A DNA stretch of 64,000 bases from Hoylesella pleuritidis JCM 14110 (GCF_000613725.1 NZ_BAJN01000004.1:62001-126000); one strand, 5' to 3'; shown: positions 39,965 to 51,727, counted from the stretch's first letter. Translations and numbers: made by a program. Notes: generated by a model from the sequence alone, not told the origin.

Positions 39965-40038
39965 GGGCGTTGAGGGATTCGAACCCCCGACCCTCTGCTT
40001 GTAAGGCAGATGCTCTAAACCAACTGAGCTAAACGCCC
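39965..40038 (-). tRNA. tRNA-Val (anticodon TAC)
   Basis: A 74-nt cloverleaf: acceptor GGGCGTT/AACGCCC, D arm GCTC...GAGC, anticodon stem TCTGC/GCAGA with loop CTTACAA (anticodon TAC, valine), and T arm GGGGGTTCGAATCCC. The CCA end is not encoded. It has its own promoter upstream and terminator downstream, so it is expressed alone. Confidence 0.96.
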
Positions 40039-40058
40039 TTACTTGTTGTAAGCAGTTG

Positions 40059-40090
40059 CAAAGGTATGCTATTTCAATTAATTGACCAAA
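40059..40090 (-). promoter_or_regulatory. Promoter of tRNA-Val with both -33 and -7 boxes
   Basis: On the minus strand TTTG (40087-40090), 20 nt, then TACCTTTG (40059-40066), which is the full Bacteroidota primary-sigma layout. The start would fall about 13-14 nt before the mature tRNA. Confidence 0.8.
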
Positions 40091-40157
40091 TTTTTCACGA
40101 CTTTTTTTCTACGGGTTATTAGAAAAAAATCGTTGCTTTGAGAGATTACAATATTAT

Positions 40158-40195
40158 AATTAAGGTGTTTGTCCCATAGGGCAAACACCTTAATT
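40158..40195 (-). terminator. Terminator after the OmpA-family gene
   Basis: AATTAAGGTGTTTG and CAAACACCTTAATT form a perfect 14-bp stem, extended by CCC/GGG with a single bulged T and a 3-nt loop. It begins 19 bp after the restored stop of the OmpA-family gene. It can work on either strand. Confidence 0.85.
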
Positions 40196-40213
40196 GATAT
40201 TTATCTGTGATAA

Positions 40214-41355
40214 TTATTCAGTTACCTGAACAGTTGCACGACGGTTGAAAGAGATCGGAGACAGATCATCTACACCACCCTTACCGACAGTTTTGATATT
40301 ATCACGGCTTATACCCATTTTAACCAGCTCATCAGCAAGTGTGTTAGCACGACGCTCTGACAGACCTTGGTTGTGTTTCGGTGTACCCGTAGCACTGTCT
40401 GCGTAACCTGTAACAAGAAGATTAGAGTTGTTCTCCTTGGCATACTGGCTAATGCACGAACATTCACAAGGTCTTTCTGAGAAGCGATGACAGACTTATC
40501 TAAATTGAAGAAGACTGAGATAGGCGTTGTTACAAATTCTTTTACGGTCCTGTCTTCTGCGGGCTTCTGGTTAGCCAGCATCTCTTTCAGACGTGCATTC
40601 TCTGCATTAGCATCATTAAGCTGTGCATTGAGAGCGTCAATTTGAGACTGAGATAGAGCCTTAATTGCATCTACATCAGGAGTCTTCTCCCAAGTAGCCT
40701 TACCGAGATTGAATGTCAAACCAACTTCTGCATAAAGATTATTATCGTGAGAATCCCAACCTCTATGAGCATTAGTTTTTTCAATACCATCAATGTCACT
40801 TTCAAGACGATTCCATCCTAATTCAAAATTGATAGCAACTTTTTTGCTGACACGGAATTCATTCAAAATACCTGCACTCAGATCCGTAGCGTAGAGATTG
40901 TGAGTCATCGTACGACCAATACCACCACCGATGAACGGAATGAAATTCCAAACACGGTTTGGGTTATAGCCACAAAGCATATTGCTTACATTGAACAGAA
41001 CGTGTTCATTCAAAACCCAATAAGAGTTGTGATTACCATAATTGTTAGCATCGGTTACTGTCTTGCCCCAAATACCTTGTAACTTTGTGCGAAGACCGAT
41101 TCCCGGTGTGAACCATTTACCAATTGCTACTGAAATACCAGGATTAGAACGGAATTTTTTGAATGGACTTCTGTTCAGATTAAGGCCGTGCTCCTCACTT
41201 GAATACCAAGCATTCCAATCTGCACCGACCTGAATAAACCAGTTACTCCAAAAAGAATTGGTAGCAACACTGTACTTTTGTACAGGGTCTGCATCCTGAG
41301 CCATTGTCGACATTGAGATGCCAGCGAATGCTAATACAATCAATAATTTTCTCAT
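40214..41355 (-). CDS. OmpA-family outer-membrane protein, frame interrupted by a 1-nt deletion
   Basis: About 380 residues after joining. It has a signal peptide (RKLLIVLAFAGISMSTMAQ), an N-terminal beta-barrel of about 220 residues (GIGLRTKLQGIWGKTVTD, FIPFIGGGIGRTMTHNLYA), a short coiled linker (QSQIDALNAQLNDANAENA), and a periplasmic OmpA domain for peptidoglycan binding. The frame breaks near 40445. One restored A turns VRALAS into VRALAKYAKENN and gives the OmpA core VTGYADSATGTPKHNQGLSE, RRANTLADELVKMG and the end SFNRRATVQVTE. Similar proteins are major porin-like surface proteins in Porphyromonas and Prevotella. It has its own promoter and terminator. Confidence 0.92.
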
Positions 41356-41419
41356 AAACGATGTATTTAATTAATTAAAATGAATTCTTATAACTCACAG
41401 TTACGTCTAAGACGCGTTG

Positions 41420-41427
41420 CAAAAGTA
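41420..41427 (-). promoter_or_regulatory. Probable promoter (-7 box TACTTTTG) of the OmpA-family gene
   Basis: The minus-strand TACTTTTG fits TAnnTTTG; the leader is about 58 nt to the ATG at 41355. Confidence 0.6.
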
Positions 41428-41525
41428 GTAATAAAATTTAGATCTGCTCACATTGAGAGCAAAAAATGTATTTTTTTTCGCTTAAAAGATGGTCTTTTCT
41501 GTATTTTTAACATAAGTTCAATGTT

Positions 41526-43352
41526 TTATCCCAGCAAATGCTCTATCTCTTGTTGCTTCAAAATGCATAGGATATTTTTACCGTCAGGAGTGTAATTAAC
41601 ATTTGAGCACGCGAACAGTCCATTGACTAAATTCTCCATTTCGTCATTGCTCAAAACTTGTCCTTGTGGAATTGCAGCATTACGAGCCATACTCAGGGAT
41701 AGCGAGCTGTAAATGTCATCTACGGCATTGGTATTTTTTTCAGTTGTCGATGTGATCATATCGTGTATTAACACAACAGCATCGATGCCATCAAGATCGG
41801 CCGGAATAGCATTGATGGCATAACTGTTATTGCCCAAGTTGGTCAACTCGAACCCCATCTCAGTCATTTCTGGCAATACTTTATGAAATATAACGGTCTC
41901 CGAGACAGATATTTGGATTACTTGAGGAAATAGCATTTTCTGTGCAGAACTGCGCTGTTCTTTTACCTGTTGCATATAACGCTCATAAAGAATACGTACG
42001 TGCGCGCGATGCTGATCAATGATCATTAATCCCGATTTCACCGCAGTCATTATGTATTTGCCTTTATATTGATAATGTGAGGGTGACTTTTCTGCAAGTA
42101 TATGATGGGGAGTCTCTTGCTGTTGGTTATCATCTCCGAGCACATCGAAGATATATGTTTCATTGTCTTGTTCTTTTTTCAATCCGTCATAAAGTTCTTC
42201 CCATTTTGCAGAAAACTGTTTTTTCGGGGGCTTGTCAGTGTTTTCAAAAGGATTATACTGTGGATTGTAATTCACTTTCGGCATTTGGACATCATTCGGA
42301 TGTGAGCTGAATACGGGGATATCGGGTTTACCTTGCGTGTCGAAATCAATGGTTGGAACATCATTAAACATACCAATCGTTTCGCGAACACTTGCCAAAA
42401 GAATCTGCCAAATGGCCTGTTCGTTTTCAAATTTGATTTCAGTCTTTGTAGGGTGAATATTGACATCGATATCTTCCGGATTTACTTCGAAATAAATGAA
42501 ATAAGGAACCTGTTCGCCGACAGGCACTAATCGGTCGTAAGCCATTGTTACCGCCTTGTTGAAATAGGGGTGTTTCATATACCGATTGTTTACAAAGAAG
42601 AATTGCTGTACACCTCGTTTGTGTGCAGATTCAGGTTTTCCGACAAAGCCGTTGATCTTACACATTGTCGTGTCTACCTGGATCGGCAAGAGATCTTGAT
42701 TGAGTCGCTTGCCGAAAATGTCTAAAATACGTTGTCGTAGTCCGCCTGCTTTTAGATGAAAAAGTTCGCTCCCATTACTGTGTAGTGTAAAAGTGATGTG
42801 AGGATTTACCAAAGCAATGCGGTCAAAAGCGGTCAGGATATTAGAGAGTTCGGTTGAATTAGATTTTAAGAACTTCCTACGTGCAGGGACATTAAAGAAC
42901 AGATTCTCAATCAGGAAGTTGCTCCCGATCGGGCAAGAACAGGGTTCCTGATGTTGGAATTTAGAACCGGTGATGCACAAATGTGTTCCTAATTCTTCTG
43001 TTTGCATACGTGTGTGCAAATCAACTTGTGCTACCGCAGCGATAGAAGCTAATGCCTCACCGCGGAATCCCATCGTATGGAGATTGAACAAGTCGTCAGC
43101 TTGCCGAATTTTTGAGGTGGCGTGTCGTTCGAAAGACAGTCTGGCATCGGTTTCCGACATTCCTTTTCCATCGTCGATCACCTGTATCGATGTACGACCG
43201 GCGTCTACGACTAAAATGTTAATCGTCTTTGCATCGGCATCAATGGCGTTTTCTACAAGTTCCTTGATGACACTTGCAGGACGCTGAATCACCTCTCCGG
43301 CTGCAATCTGATTTGCCACTGAGTCAGGTAAAAGCTGTATAATATCACTCAT
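41526..43352 (-). CDS. mutL: DNA mismatch repair protein MutL
   Basis: The ATPase of mismatch repair that links MutS to strand incision. 608 residues from ATG 43352 ([20 protein letters not shown]); an upstream in-frame start would overlap the preceding gene. The GHKL ATPase motifs are intact: [31 protein letters not shown]. In the C-terminal domain the usual endonuclease motif DQHAxxExxxxE reads [12 protein letters not shown], so the first Glu is Val, and the terminal CPHGRP-type motif is not seen ([12 protein letters not shown] instead). It is the last gene of the guaB-ostA-mutL cluster. Confidence 0.96.
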   Translation of the reverse strand: MSDIIQLLPDSVANQIAAGEVIQRPASVIKELVENAIDADAKTINILVVDAGRTSIQVIDDGKGMSETDARLSFERHATSKIRQADDLFNLHTMGFRGEALASIAAVAQVDLHTRMQTEELGTHLCITGSKFQHQEPCSCPIGSNFLIENLFFNVPARRKFLKSNSTELSNILTAFDRIALVNPHITFTLHSNGSELFHLKAGGLRQRILDIFGKRLNQDLLPIQVDTTMCKINGFVGKPESAHKRGVQQFFFVNNRYMKHPYFNKAVTMAYDRLVPVGEQVPYFIYFEVNPEDIDVNIHPTKTEIKFENEQAIWQILLASVRETIGMFNDVPTIDFDTQGKPDIPVFSSHPNDVQMPKVNYNPQYNPFENTDKPPKKQFSAKWEELYDGLKKEQDNETYIFDVLGDDNQQQETPHHILAEKSPSHYQYKGKYIMTAVKSGLMIIDQHRAHVRILYERYMQQVKEQRSSAQKMLFPQVIQISVSETVIFHKVLPEMTEMGFELTNLGNNSYAINAIPADLDGIDAVVLIHDMITSTTEKNTNAVDDIYSSLSLSMARNAAIPQGQVLSNDEMENLVNGLFACSNVNYTPDGKNILCILKQQEIEHLLG

Positions 43353-43354
43353 TG

Positions 43355-43648
43355 TTACAATTCCGCTAAATAAAACCAAATAAACAACAGTACGATAAGT
43401 AACAAAAACAAAGCCTTAGTACTCATTCTCATTTTTCCACCGACCTCTTTTTGTTTGCGTTTGCGCAGGTGTTGCGTTGCTGCAATAAATGTCCCGCCCA
43501 ATCGTTCTCGCCCGTCGCGCTCTCCATCTGTCATTCCCATTTCTCGTCGTGCGCGCTGTTCGATTTTCTGCAAATGCTCTTTCCGCTCATCTATATAGAT
43601 ATAGGTATGGCGGAATTTACGCGGTTTACGTATGCCGAAAAGATTCAT
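43355..43648 (-). CDS. Conserved small membrane protein, unknown function
   Basis: 97 residues. The N-terminal part is basic and hydrophilic ([20 protein letters not shown], Arg/Glu-rich, probably helical); the last 22 residues are one membrane segment ([19 protein letters not shown]). This suggests a tail-anchored inner-membrane protein with its body in the cytoplasm. It overlaps the ostA-like stop by 4 bp and ends 2 bp before mutL, so it is firmly embedded in the operon and surely expressed. I do not recognise a named family. Confidence 0.78.
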   Translation of the reverse strand: MNLFGIRKPRKFRHTYIYIDERKEHLQKIEQRARREMGMTDGERDGRERLGGTFIAATQHLRKRKQKEVGGKMRMSTKALFLLLIVLLFIWFYLAEL

Positions 43649-45378
43649 CGCTGTGTCCCTTTTGGCTTTTGAGGTAGTTTTGGTACTACAATCTTACCCG
43701 CGGGTATATCGACAACGGTTTTTCTTTCAATTGTTTGAAGCGGTGCTTGTTGTCGTTTTACGGTCTGCAAATTAGCTCCGAGTCCTTTCCCACGCCAAAC
43801 GAAGATGTCTTCTTTATTTTTTGGGCGTATATTATTAAACCAAGCAAAGCTGGTCAATTTGGTCTTATCTGGCGGAATCTGTGTCATCGGATAGAGTGTG
43901 GCCTCGAATTTGCACGTCCAAATCTTTTCTAATTTCCGTGTTTCATTGAGGAACATTCGCATCGTATCCGTTTCTAAGTAGTTGAGTCCGATCAAAGAAC
44001 TGTCTTTGTCATCAACAGTATAGTAGATGCTTTGCACATTTCCGATGGCGTCATTGCGTCGCAGAGCCCCTGCTTTGAAATAAGCAAACATATCACGAGA
44101 GGCTATCTGGTTGTAATGGATACTATCCGGCATTTGTTCGATTGACAAAGCCTGCCCCAAAACGTGCGCTTCGCGGATCGTAGAGTCGGCCATATAGGCT
44201 TTGATGACTTCACCGAGCAACTGTCGACCGGCATTCCATACGATCGGATCTTTATACATTGTCATACACGAATCTTGTGAGTTGAACACCATCGAGTCGC
44301 AAACGGCTTGTACATCTGTGCGATAAGCGCGCACGTGAGGATAGTAGTGTACTTTCCGGTAGACCGAATCTGTGTTGATATGAAAGGTGAAGAGCTTCAT
44401 CGTATCAGCGTGGGCGTAAAGCGTATCACCACGAGAATACTCTTTACTAACAGCTCTTTTCGTCGCGAGACCGTACCCTGTCTTCTCGTTATAATACAAC
44501 TTGCCGCACGTCAGTGACGTCTTGTTTTTCTGATCGACGAAGACCACGTTTCCGAAACCGCGACTGATACCAGTCTTGTCGTCGTAATAGAGACTGTCGC
44601 CGGTAATCGTTTTCTCTTTGTCTACAACTGTCGAGCGCCCGAAAAGCTGCGCTTTGTCACTTTGGGTATCGAAATATCCCTGTTCGGTATGGATTACACT
44701 CGTGCCCGAAGTGATCTTAGAAGGCCCTACGATATGAGCCAACGACTTGCGGGTATCATAATAGAGCGTGTCGGTTGTGATGAGACGCTTGCCGCTGCGC
44801 AGCTTTACATTATAATAAAAGGTAGCTTCACGTGTTTTCGTATTATATTCGCCCCAGTCTGAGACCAACTTATCTTTACCGTCGATCAGTGTTCCACCCT
44901 CGCGGAAATAGGCATACTCGTACAGCCGGTCATAGTCGAGACTATCGGTGTAGAGCGTCTGTCGCTGGTGTTTCAGCACCACATTGCGCCGCGCTTCCAT
45001 CAATTGCTGCTGACCGTCATAGAATCCGTAGTCACAGGTTAACGATAAAGTATCGCCCTGACGGAATCGAACGTGTCCGAAAGCTTTGAATGAATTGGAT
45101 TCTTGATAATAATAAGCACTGTCGCAAAATAGTTGTGCGCCGGCGTGATTGAAATGTACTCGCCCTTTCACGATCTGTGCTTCGGGGTTGGGTCCATATA
45201 TATCGTAACTCAACTGGTCTGAATGCACCAGATGGACTCGGTCGTCTTGTACTTTGCGCGACCGCTTTCGGGCCGTCTGGTGAGACGCTGCCACACCAAG
45301 CCCAAAAAGGCATAGCATCGCGATCATCGCGATTCTATGCCCATTTATATATTGACTTATCTTTTGTTTCAGCGTCAT
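43645..45378 (-). CDS. OstA-like periplasmic protein (LptA/LptD N-terminal type)
   Basis: 577 residues with a signal-anchor-like N-terminus (MIAMLCLFGLGVAASHQ). It is followed by repeated short beta segments typical of the OstA jelly-roll (GRVHFNHAGAQLFCDSAYYY, DTLSLTCDYGFYDGQQQLME, TEQGYFDTQSDKAQLFGRST). Such proteins bridge LPS between inner and outer membrane; this long form is characteristic of Bacteroidota. It overlaps the isomerase gene upstream and the small membrane protein gene downstream by 4 bp each. A role in LPS export is inferred from fold and context with SurA-type chaperones. Confidence 0.88.
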   Translation of the reverse strand: MTLKQKISQYINGHRIAMIAMLCLFGLGVAASHQTARKRSRKVQDDRVHLVHSDQLSYDIYGPNPEAQIVKGRVHFNHAGAQLFCDSAYYYQESNSFKAFGHVRFRQGDTLSLTCDYGFYDGQQQLMEARRNVVLKHQRQTLYTDSLDYDRLYEYAYFREGGTLIDGKDKLVSDWGEYNTKTREATFYYNVKLRSGKRLITTDTLYYDTRKSLAHIVGPSKITSGTSVIHTEQGYFDTQSDKAQLFGRSTVVDKEKTITGDSLYYDDKTGISRGFGNVVFVDQKNKTSLTCGKLYYNEKTGYGLATKRAVSKEYSRGDTLYAHADTMKLFTFHINTDSVYRKVHYYPHVRAYRTDVQAVCDSMVFNSQDSCMTMYKDPIVWNAGRQLLGEVIKAYMADSTIREAHVLGQALSIEQMPDSIHYNQIASRDMFAYFKAGALRRNDAIGNVQSIYYTVDDKDSSLIGLNYLETDTMRMFLNETRKLEKIWTCKFEATLYPMTQIPPDKTKLTSFAWFNNIRPKNKEDIFVWRGKGLGANLQTVKRQQAPLQTIERKTVVDIPAGKIVVPKLPQKPKGTQR

Positions 45379-46811
45379 TTAATCCATCCTTCATATTCAA
45401 ACTGGCAGCTTTTATAGCGATCGTTCATCCACACATACGTGTGTTTGATCTTGTTTACCACCCAATCGTGCAAGCATTTCTCACGTTCTTTGATCAGTAC
45501 GACATTCTTCATCACTTGGAAGTCTTCTGTAATCGTAGCCTTATGACCATCTATACGGCTTTTCAATTTTACGATAGCGCAAGCTGTTTTTCCTTTATCC
45601 GTAATCATCTGGAATGGGGCCGAAATCTCACCCACTTTTAACGTTTCTACGATTCGGGCTATATCAGTGGGTAAGTCTTTCATTTTGAATTTGGAAGTGC
45701 GGGTTCCCGTCTCTCTGTCTGTATTTGCCATCAGTCCGTGGTTGTTCTTCGTTTCTTTGTCATCTGAGATATAAGCCGTTGCGTCTTCAAAAGTAAACTT
45801 GCCTGAACGAATGTCATTCGCAATGGAGTCGAGTCTCAATTTGGTCTTCTCAATGGCTTCCGAACCAACACGAGGCTTGCGAAGGATGTGGCGGACATTG
45901 ACTTTGTCGCCGCGTTTATCAACTAATTGGATGATGTGATAGCCAAATTCGGTCTCGACAATCTTTGAAATCTTCTTCGGATCAGTTAAGTTGAAAGCCA
46001 CAGCAGCGAATGCCGGGTCGAGCATTCCACGTCCGGTATAGCCCAATTCACCGCCTTGCCGGGCCGAATTGGTGTCTTCCGAGTAGAGACGAGCGATTGT
46101 TGCAAAGGTTGTTTCACCCTTGTTAACACGGTTGGTATATTCACGCAGCTCATCTTTTACGCGGTTAATCTCTTCTTGTGATATGCGGGGATGGTTCATC
46201 AGGATTTCTACTTCTACCTCAGTAGGTACAAATGGTATACTGTCTGAGGGTAGATCTTTGAAATAATTGCGTACATCAGCAGGTGAAACCGTGATGTTTT
46301 CCACAATCTTTTTCTTCATTTCCTGAATCAGCATACGATTTTTGTAGTCGTCGTGCATATCTTGACGAATCTGAGTAAGCGATTTTTTATAGTATTCTTC
46401 TAATTTTTCGCGTGACCCGATACCTGAAATCAGATAGTTAATCTGGTCGTCTATACCTTGTGCAATCTGCGATTCAGACACCGTTATACTGTCGATCGCG
46501 GCTTGATGGAGATAGAGTTTCTGCACGGCCAACTGTTCGGGAATAGCGCAGTCGGGGTCACCATTCCACTTAAATCCTTCTCCTTCGCCTTGCAATCGCA
46601 TCACTTCGACATCTGATTTCAAAATGGGTTCGTCGCCGATAACCCATATAACCTCATCCACTACACTCGTTTCAGGAATCTTCGGGTCATCTTTTGACAC
46701 ACGTGTCGTGTCTTTTTCTGTCTTGGGAGTTGCCTTATGGGCATTGGCACTTGTTCCTGCCACGAGCAGAAAAGCTATAAATCCTACCAGTATTTTGTTT
46801 CTTGTCTTCAT
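45375..46811 (-). CDS. SurA-like peptidyl-prolyl isomerase
   Basis: 478 residues. It has a signal peptide (KILVGFIAFLLVAGTSANA), an N-terminal chaperone domain like SurA (VVDEVIWVIGDEPILKSDVE), then two parvulin regions, the clearest with ARLYSEDTNSARQGGELGYT and EFGYHIIQLVDKRGDKVNVR; the second starts at HILRKPRVGSEAIEK. Periplasmic: it assists outer-membrane protein folding. The gene follows another parvulin gene after 59 bp and overlaps the ostA-like gene by 4 bp. Confidence 0.93.
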   Translation of the reverse strand: MKTRNKILVGFIAFLLVAGTSANAHKATPKTEKDTTRVSKDDPKIPETSVVDEVIWVIGDEPILKSDVEVMRLQGEGEGFKWNGDPDCAIPEQLAVQKLYLHQAAIDSITVSESQIAQGIDDQINYLISGIGSREKLEEYYKKSLTQIRQDMHDDYKNRMLIQEMKKKIVENITVSPADVRNYFKDLPSDSIPFVPTEVEVEILMNHPRISQEEINRVKDELREYTNRVNKGETTFATIARLYSEDTNSARQGGELGYTGRGMLDPAFAAVAFNLTDPKKISKIVETEFGYHIIQLVDKRGDKVNVRHILRKPRVGSEAIEKTKLRLDSIANDIRSGKFTFEDATAYISDDKETKNNHGLMANTDRETGTRTSKFKMKDLPTDIARIVETLKVGEISAPFQMITDKGKTACAIVKLKSRIDGHKATITEDFQVMKNVVLIKEREKCLHDWVVNKIKHTYVWMNDRYKSCQFEYEGWIK

Positions 46812-46870
46812 CTGTTTGTTATTTTGCGTACGCGAATACGTTTCGTTTTTGTTTTAGTAAGTCTTATTCG

Positions 46871-48301
46871 TCACTGTAACAGCGGTTTGATCGTAGCGAG
46901 AACAGCCTTGTCAATTTCTACGGAATAGCGTTTTCGAAGTGCCGAAAGCCACTCGTTTTCAAGCGATTCACGATAATCGGCCACCACTTGCAGACGTACA
47001 TCGCTCCACGTTTTCGGTCTTTTCAACTTCTTTCCATAGGCTTCTGTGATGGGAAATTCTGTTACCGGTACAACGGCGGAGAGCTTTTTGAAGACCTTTC
47101 TGTCTACCAATGCGTTATCGCCGACTTTGAAATAGCCCACAGCGAATGGTCTTTGGTTTTCCGATTGTCGGTTAGATGCCGTTCGAATAAGTATTTCCCA
47201 CTCGCCGAAAGGTCGCTTTTTGAGCAGTGCCTTGATTCGCTTGGCATCAGCTTTATCTTTTGCATAGAAAACAATCCCTTGAAAACGGGGTTGTTCCCAG
47301 CGATATTTCTTCTTGTGTTTCTTGAAATAAGCTGCGATAGCCTGGTCGTTTTCGACTACAGACCGACTGCTGATACGGTTGGAAATAGCGCATACCAGTA
47401 GACCCTCTTCATATTCGCGGAGCTGATTCCGTCGGTCCGAATCTGCTCTTTCAGCCCATTTCTGTTTCTCCGCCAATGCTTGTTCGTGGGTCGGAATCTG
47501 TGCTTTGACTTTGTCGGTAAGGCTCCGCCCATCTGTCGATAATTGCTTTCGCAAATTCTGTTGGTCGACAAACCGAAGAAGGTTGGTTCTCAACGAGTCA
47601 TAAGCAAGCGTAGGTTGCTTGTCGTCAAGTCGCAGAATGTGCCAGCCGAGCGGTGAGATGAAGGGTCGACTGATGTCTCCTGGTTGCATCGAAAAGGCCT
47701 GATCTTCAAACTCTTTCAATGTTTCGCCCCGGCGAATCCAGGGCATTCGTCCGCCATTTGGTGCTGATTCGCGATCGTCCGAATATCGACGGGCCAGTGT
47801 ATAGAAGTCTTCGCCACGTTGCAGTGCGCTGTAAATGGTTTCGATACGTCGCTGAGCATCAGTCTCCTGAGCCTTGGTAGCCCGCTGACTGAGCCTGATC
47901 AAGATCTGGGCAGGTCTGATCCATCCGCCCGATTGCGCTGTCTTGCGCTGTATCTTGGCATAGATCCTGCGCGCTTCGGCTTCCATCTCGGTGTCGCCGA
48001 CGTTTGTCGGCACGCTCATCAGCCGTTGATCGGCGCTGTGTATGTGCTTCACAGTGGCCAAAGTATCTAAATGTGCTTCGCGGGCAGCTATCACCTTCAA
48101 CTTATAATCGATGAACTTACGGAGAAAATCATCGAGACTTGTCTTCTGAATGACGCCCGGAGCGTTGTTTTTATTGTACAAATACACGAACTCCGAACGG
48201 CTCACGGGATGTCCGCTGATGGTCATCAGCGTCGGATCCGACTGTGCGAAGCCGCTGATTCCACACAACATACAAACTGCCAACAGCACTTTGATGCGCA
48301 T
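46871..48301 (-). CDS. Parvulin-type peptidyl-prolyl isomerase
   Basis: 476 residues with a signal peptide (RIKVLLAVCMLCGISGFAQ) and an N-terminal helical region beginning MTISGHPVSRSEFVYLYNKN. One canonical parvulin domain lies at about residues 125-225 (IRPAQILIRLSQRATK, ARRYSDDRESAPNGGRMPWI, ISPLGWHILRLDDKQP), followed by a long Lys/Arg-rich helical C-terminal part. The periplasmic chaperone role is inferred from the family. It begins 6 bp after guaB, with which it is likely co-transcribed. Confidence 0.92.
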   Translation of the reverse strand: MRIKVLLAVCMLCGISGFAQSDPTLMTISGHPVSRSEFVYLYNKNNAPGVIQKTSLDDFLRKFIDYKLKVIAAREAHLDTLATVKHIHSADQRLMSVPTNVGDTEMEAEARRIYAKIQRKTAQSGGWIRPAQILIRLSQRATKAQETDAQRRIETIYSALQRGEDFYTLARRYSDDRESAPNGGRMPWIRRGETLKEFEDQAFSMQPGDISRPFISPLGWHILRLDDKQPTLAYDSLRTNLLRFVDQQNLRKQLSTDGRSLTDKVKAQIPTHEQALAEKQKWAERADSDRRNQLREYEEGLLVCAISNRISSRSVVENDQAIAAYFKKHKKKYRWEQPRFQGIVFYAKDKADAKRIKALLKKRPFGEWEILIRTASNRQSENQRPFAVGYFKVGDNALVDRKVFKKLSAVVPVTEFPITEAYGKKLKRPKTWSDVRLQVVADYRESLENEWLSALRKRYSVEIDKAVLATIKPLLQ

Positions 48302-48307
48302 ACTGGT

Positions 48308-49798
<1,491 letters not shown>

Positions 49799-51318
49799 TT
49801 AAAATTTATTGCGTGCAAATTTACTAATAAAATTCCGAATGTGCATTACTCGCCGCCTAAAAAACTGCGAATTAATGCTATTTAACGGCCTTCTGAGTTT
49901 CCAACCGGTCCATAGACACCAGGCAATAGCGAGTCCGATGAGGAAGATGTAGAGTATACCCGCACGACCGAAGAAAGTATATATTCGTCCTGTATGTATC
50001 TCCAAGCATACATTACGCAATGACATCGGCAATGTTTTCATTGTCGGTGGCATTGGCAGAATCGGTGTTCCTTGTCTATAATCTACGACGCACGCCCCGT
50101 CGCAAAGTTCATTGCTGAAACCCGAAACAGGATGATTGCTAATCGGTGGACCGTATTGGGATATGCTGCTGTCTTCTCCGAACCAATCGTTTACTTGTCC
50201 TGTATTTCGATTCCAACGGTAAAGTCCGCTGAAAGAACCGATCAGCCACGTGCCGTCTGCCTGTTGTTGCTGCACGTTCAGTCCCATCACGCTCACGGAG
50301 GAGTGCCGGTAAGCTTGCGGGGCGTGGCTGTGAGTGTTGCCATCCGATAGAATCCGTCTGACGAATAGAACAGCCAATCACCTGATTGGGTATCGAACCG
50401 CAGCGAGCGCAACTTGTCGTACCACGCGTTCGGGCTGTCCATCACGCTGAAAGGAACGGTAGGTACGCGTCCGGTGATAATTGCCAGCATTGCCGGTGGG
50501 CGCAATAGCCACCCTGTAAAACAAAGAAATAGGGTGAGGACAATGGTCAGGCGTCCCACTTTGTTGTGCCAAACGAATAGCCATTTCATCAAGGCAGCGT
50601 ATCTGTGGCGTGTCATTCGTGGCACGATCCAATACATTATGCCCGTCAAACTTAAAAAGATCAGCACCAAAGCGATGCCATCCACGATGAGTTTACCGGT
50701 CAATCCGAAAAGCTCTCCACTGTGAAGCCACCATACGGTGCGGAAAAGTGAAACGTGTCCGTCGTTGTCTGGCGAAGCGGGTAAGGTAAGGCGGTGAAAT
50801 GTACGATAAGGAGGCAAGGAATAAAATATATGCGAACGGCCAGTGATTAATAATGTGTCTCTTTGATTCGCAATATCGCTTAGTCGCTCATCGATATCAA
50901 TTGGCAAAGGGATTACAGTCCATCCTTGGTGCGGTCGATAACGGAATAGGTCGTAACTGCCGGCTGCAAAGAGTGTGCCTTGTGGCATAACGACTATTCT
51001 GCGGATACTACGACGGTCGACACCGATGGGCATTCCTCGGTTAAAGTCGCTGATTTTGTGCCCCGAACTGTCTGTTTTCCATACACCGTTATAACCATAC
51101 AACAGCACCTTTTGATGCCACGCCACCGTGCCTCGCAGCAATCCGCCGTTCCATTGGTGATATTCGTAATTGCGTGGTAGTGCCTTACGACTCACGTCCA
51201 AAGATGAAAAGAGTTTCGGATGATTTAGAACAATCCCCGAAACACAGAACATCAGGAGGAAGAAACACAATACCAACCCGAATATTTTATGATGTTTAAT
51301 CCACGTCTTTCGTTTCAT
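49799..51318 (-). CDS. PepSY-associated membrane protein, frame interrupted by a 1-nt deletion
   Basis: About 507 residues after restoring one base near 50297 (LTGTPP then VSVMGLNVQQQQADGTWLIG). N-terminal segment WIKHHKIFGLVLCFFLLMFC is the typical first helix of PepSY_TM proteins; further helices are at LIVDGIALVLIFLSLTGIMY and LTIVLTLFLCFTGWLL, each near a conserved His, and a last one at ILYIFLIGLAIAWCLW. The periplasmic part has propeller-like stretches (VVMPQGTLFAAGSYDLFRYR). Relatives are linked to iron or cofactor handling, but no specific function follows from sequence. The start at 51318 is chosen because a promoter box lies just upstream. Confidence 0.82.
49816..49823 (-). promoter_or_regulatory. 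Probable promoter (-7 box TAAATTTG) of guaB
   Basis: The minus-strand TAAATTTG lies 24 bp upstream of the guaB ATG, within the last codons of the PepSY gene. guaB and the genes after it can therefore be transcribed independently. Confidence 0.6.
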
Positions 51319-51335
51319 TTCACACGTTTTGATTG

Positions 51336-51343
51336 CAAAGATA
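51336..51343 (-). promoter_or_regulatory. Probable promoter (-7 box TATCTTTG) of the PepSY gene
   Basis: The minus-strand TATCTTTG is 18 bp upstream of the ATG at 51318, giving a very short leader. Confidence 0.6.
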
Positions 51344-51438
51344 ATATTTTCAAGCCATACCTGCAATACTCATTTCTTAGGAACCAAGATGTGAACCATA
51401 ATACATTGAGAATCAATTAGTTTGTAATAGTATTCCGA

Positions 51439-51548
51439 AAGGCCATTAATTGCATTGTGGAAGGCTGTTAAATGCACGGCGATTAACGGCTTTTCGCAAT
51501 GCAATTAACAGCTAATTACAATGCGTTTAATCGTTAATTAGAATATGC
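51439..51548 (+). repeat. Array of five 22-bp degenerate units (locus C)
   Basis: Units start at 51439, 51461, 51483, 51505 and 51527, 22 bp apart. The last three read TTAACGGCTTTTCGCAATGC, TTAACAGCTAATTACAATGC and TTAATCGTTAATTAGAATAT plus two bases. The first two carry the core in the opposite orientation (GGCCATTAATTGCATTG, GGCTGTTAAATGCAC). It lies in the 446-bp gap between the divergent PepSY and ogt genes. The remainder of that gap is AT-rich with promoter boxes only. Confidence 0.8.
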
Positions 51549-51727
51549 TTGTAATATGTTGATTATGAAAGTATTATGTCTTGTGCTGACAAAGGATTTC
51601 ATAGAAGTGGATGTAAAGTTGTTATAGCTTTGAATCGGACCATCTTTATTTTCTCGATTTTATTTTATTAATAATTATTCGAGGGTTTATTATCAATCGA
51701 ATAGTTGTTTATATCGTCGTAAATCAT

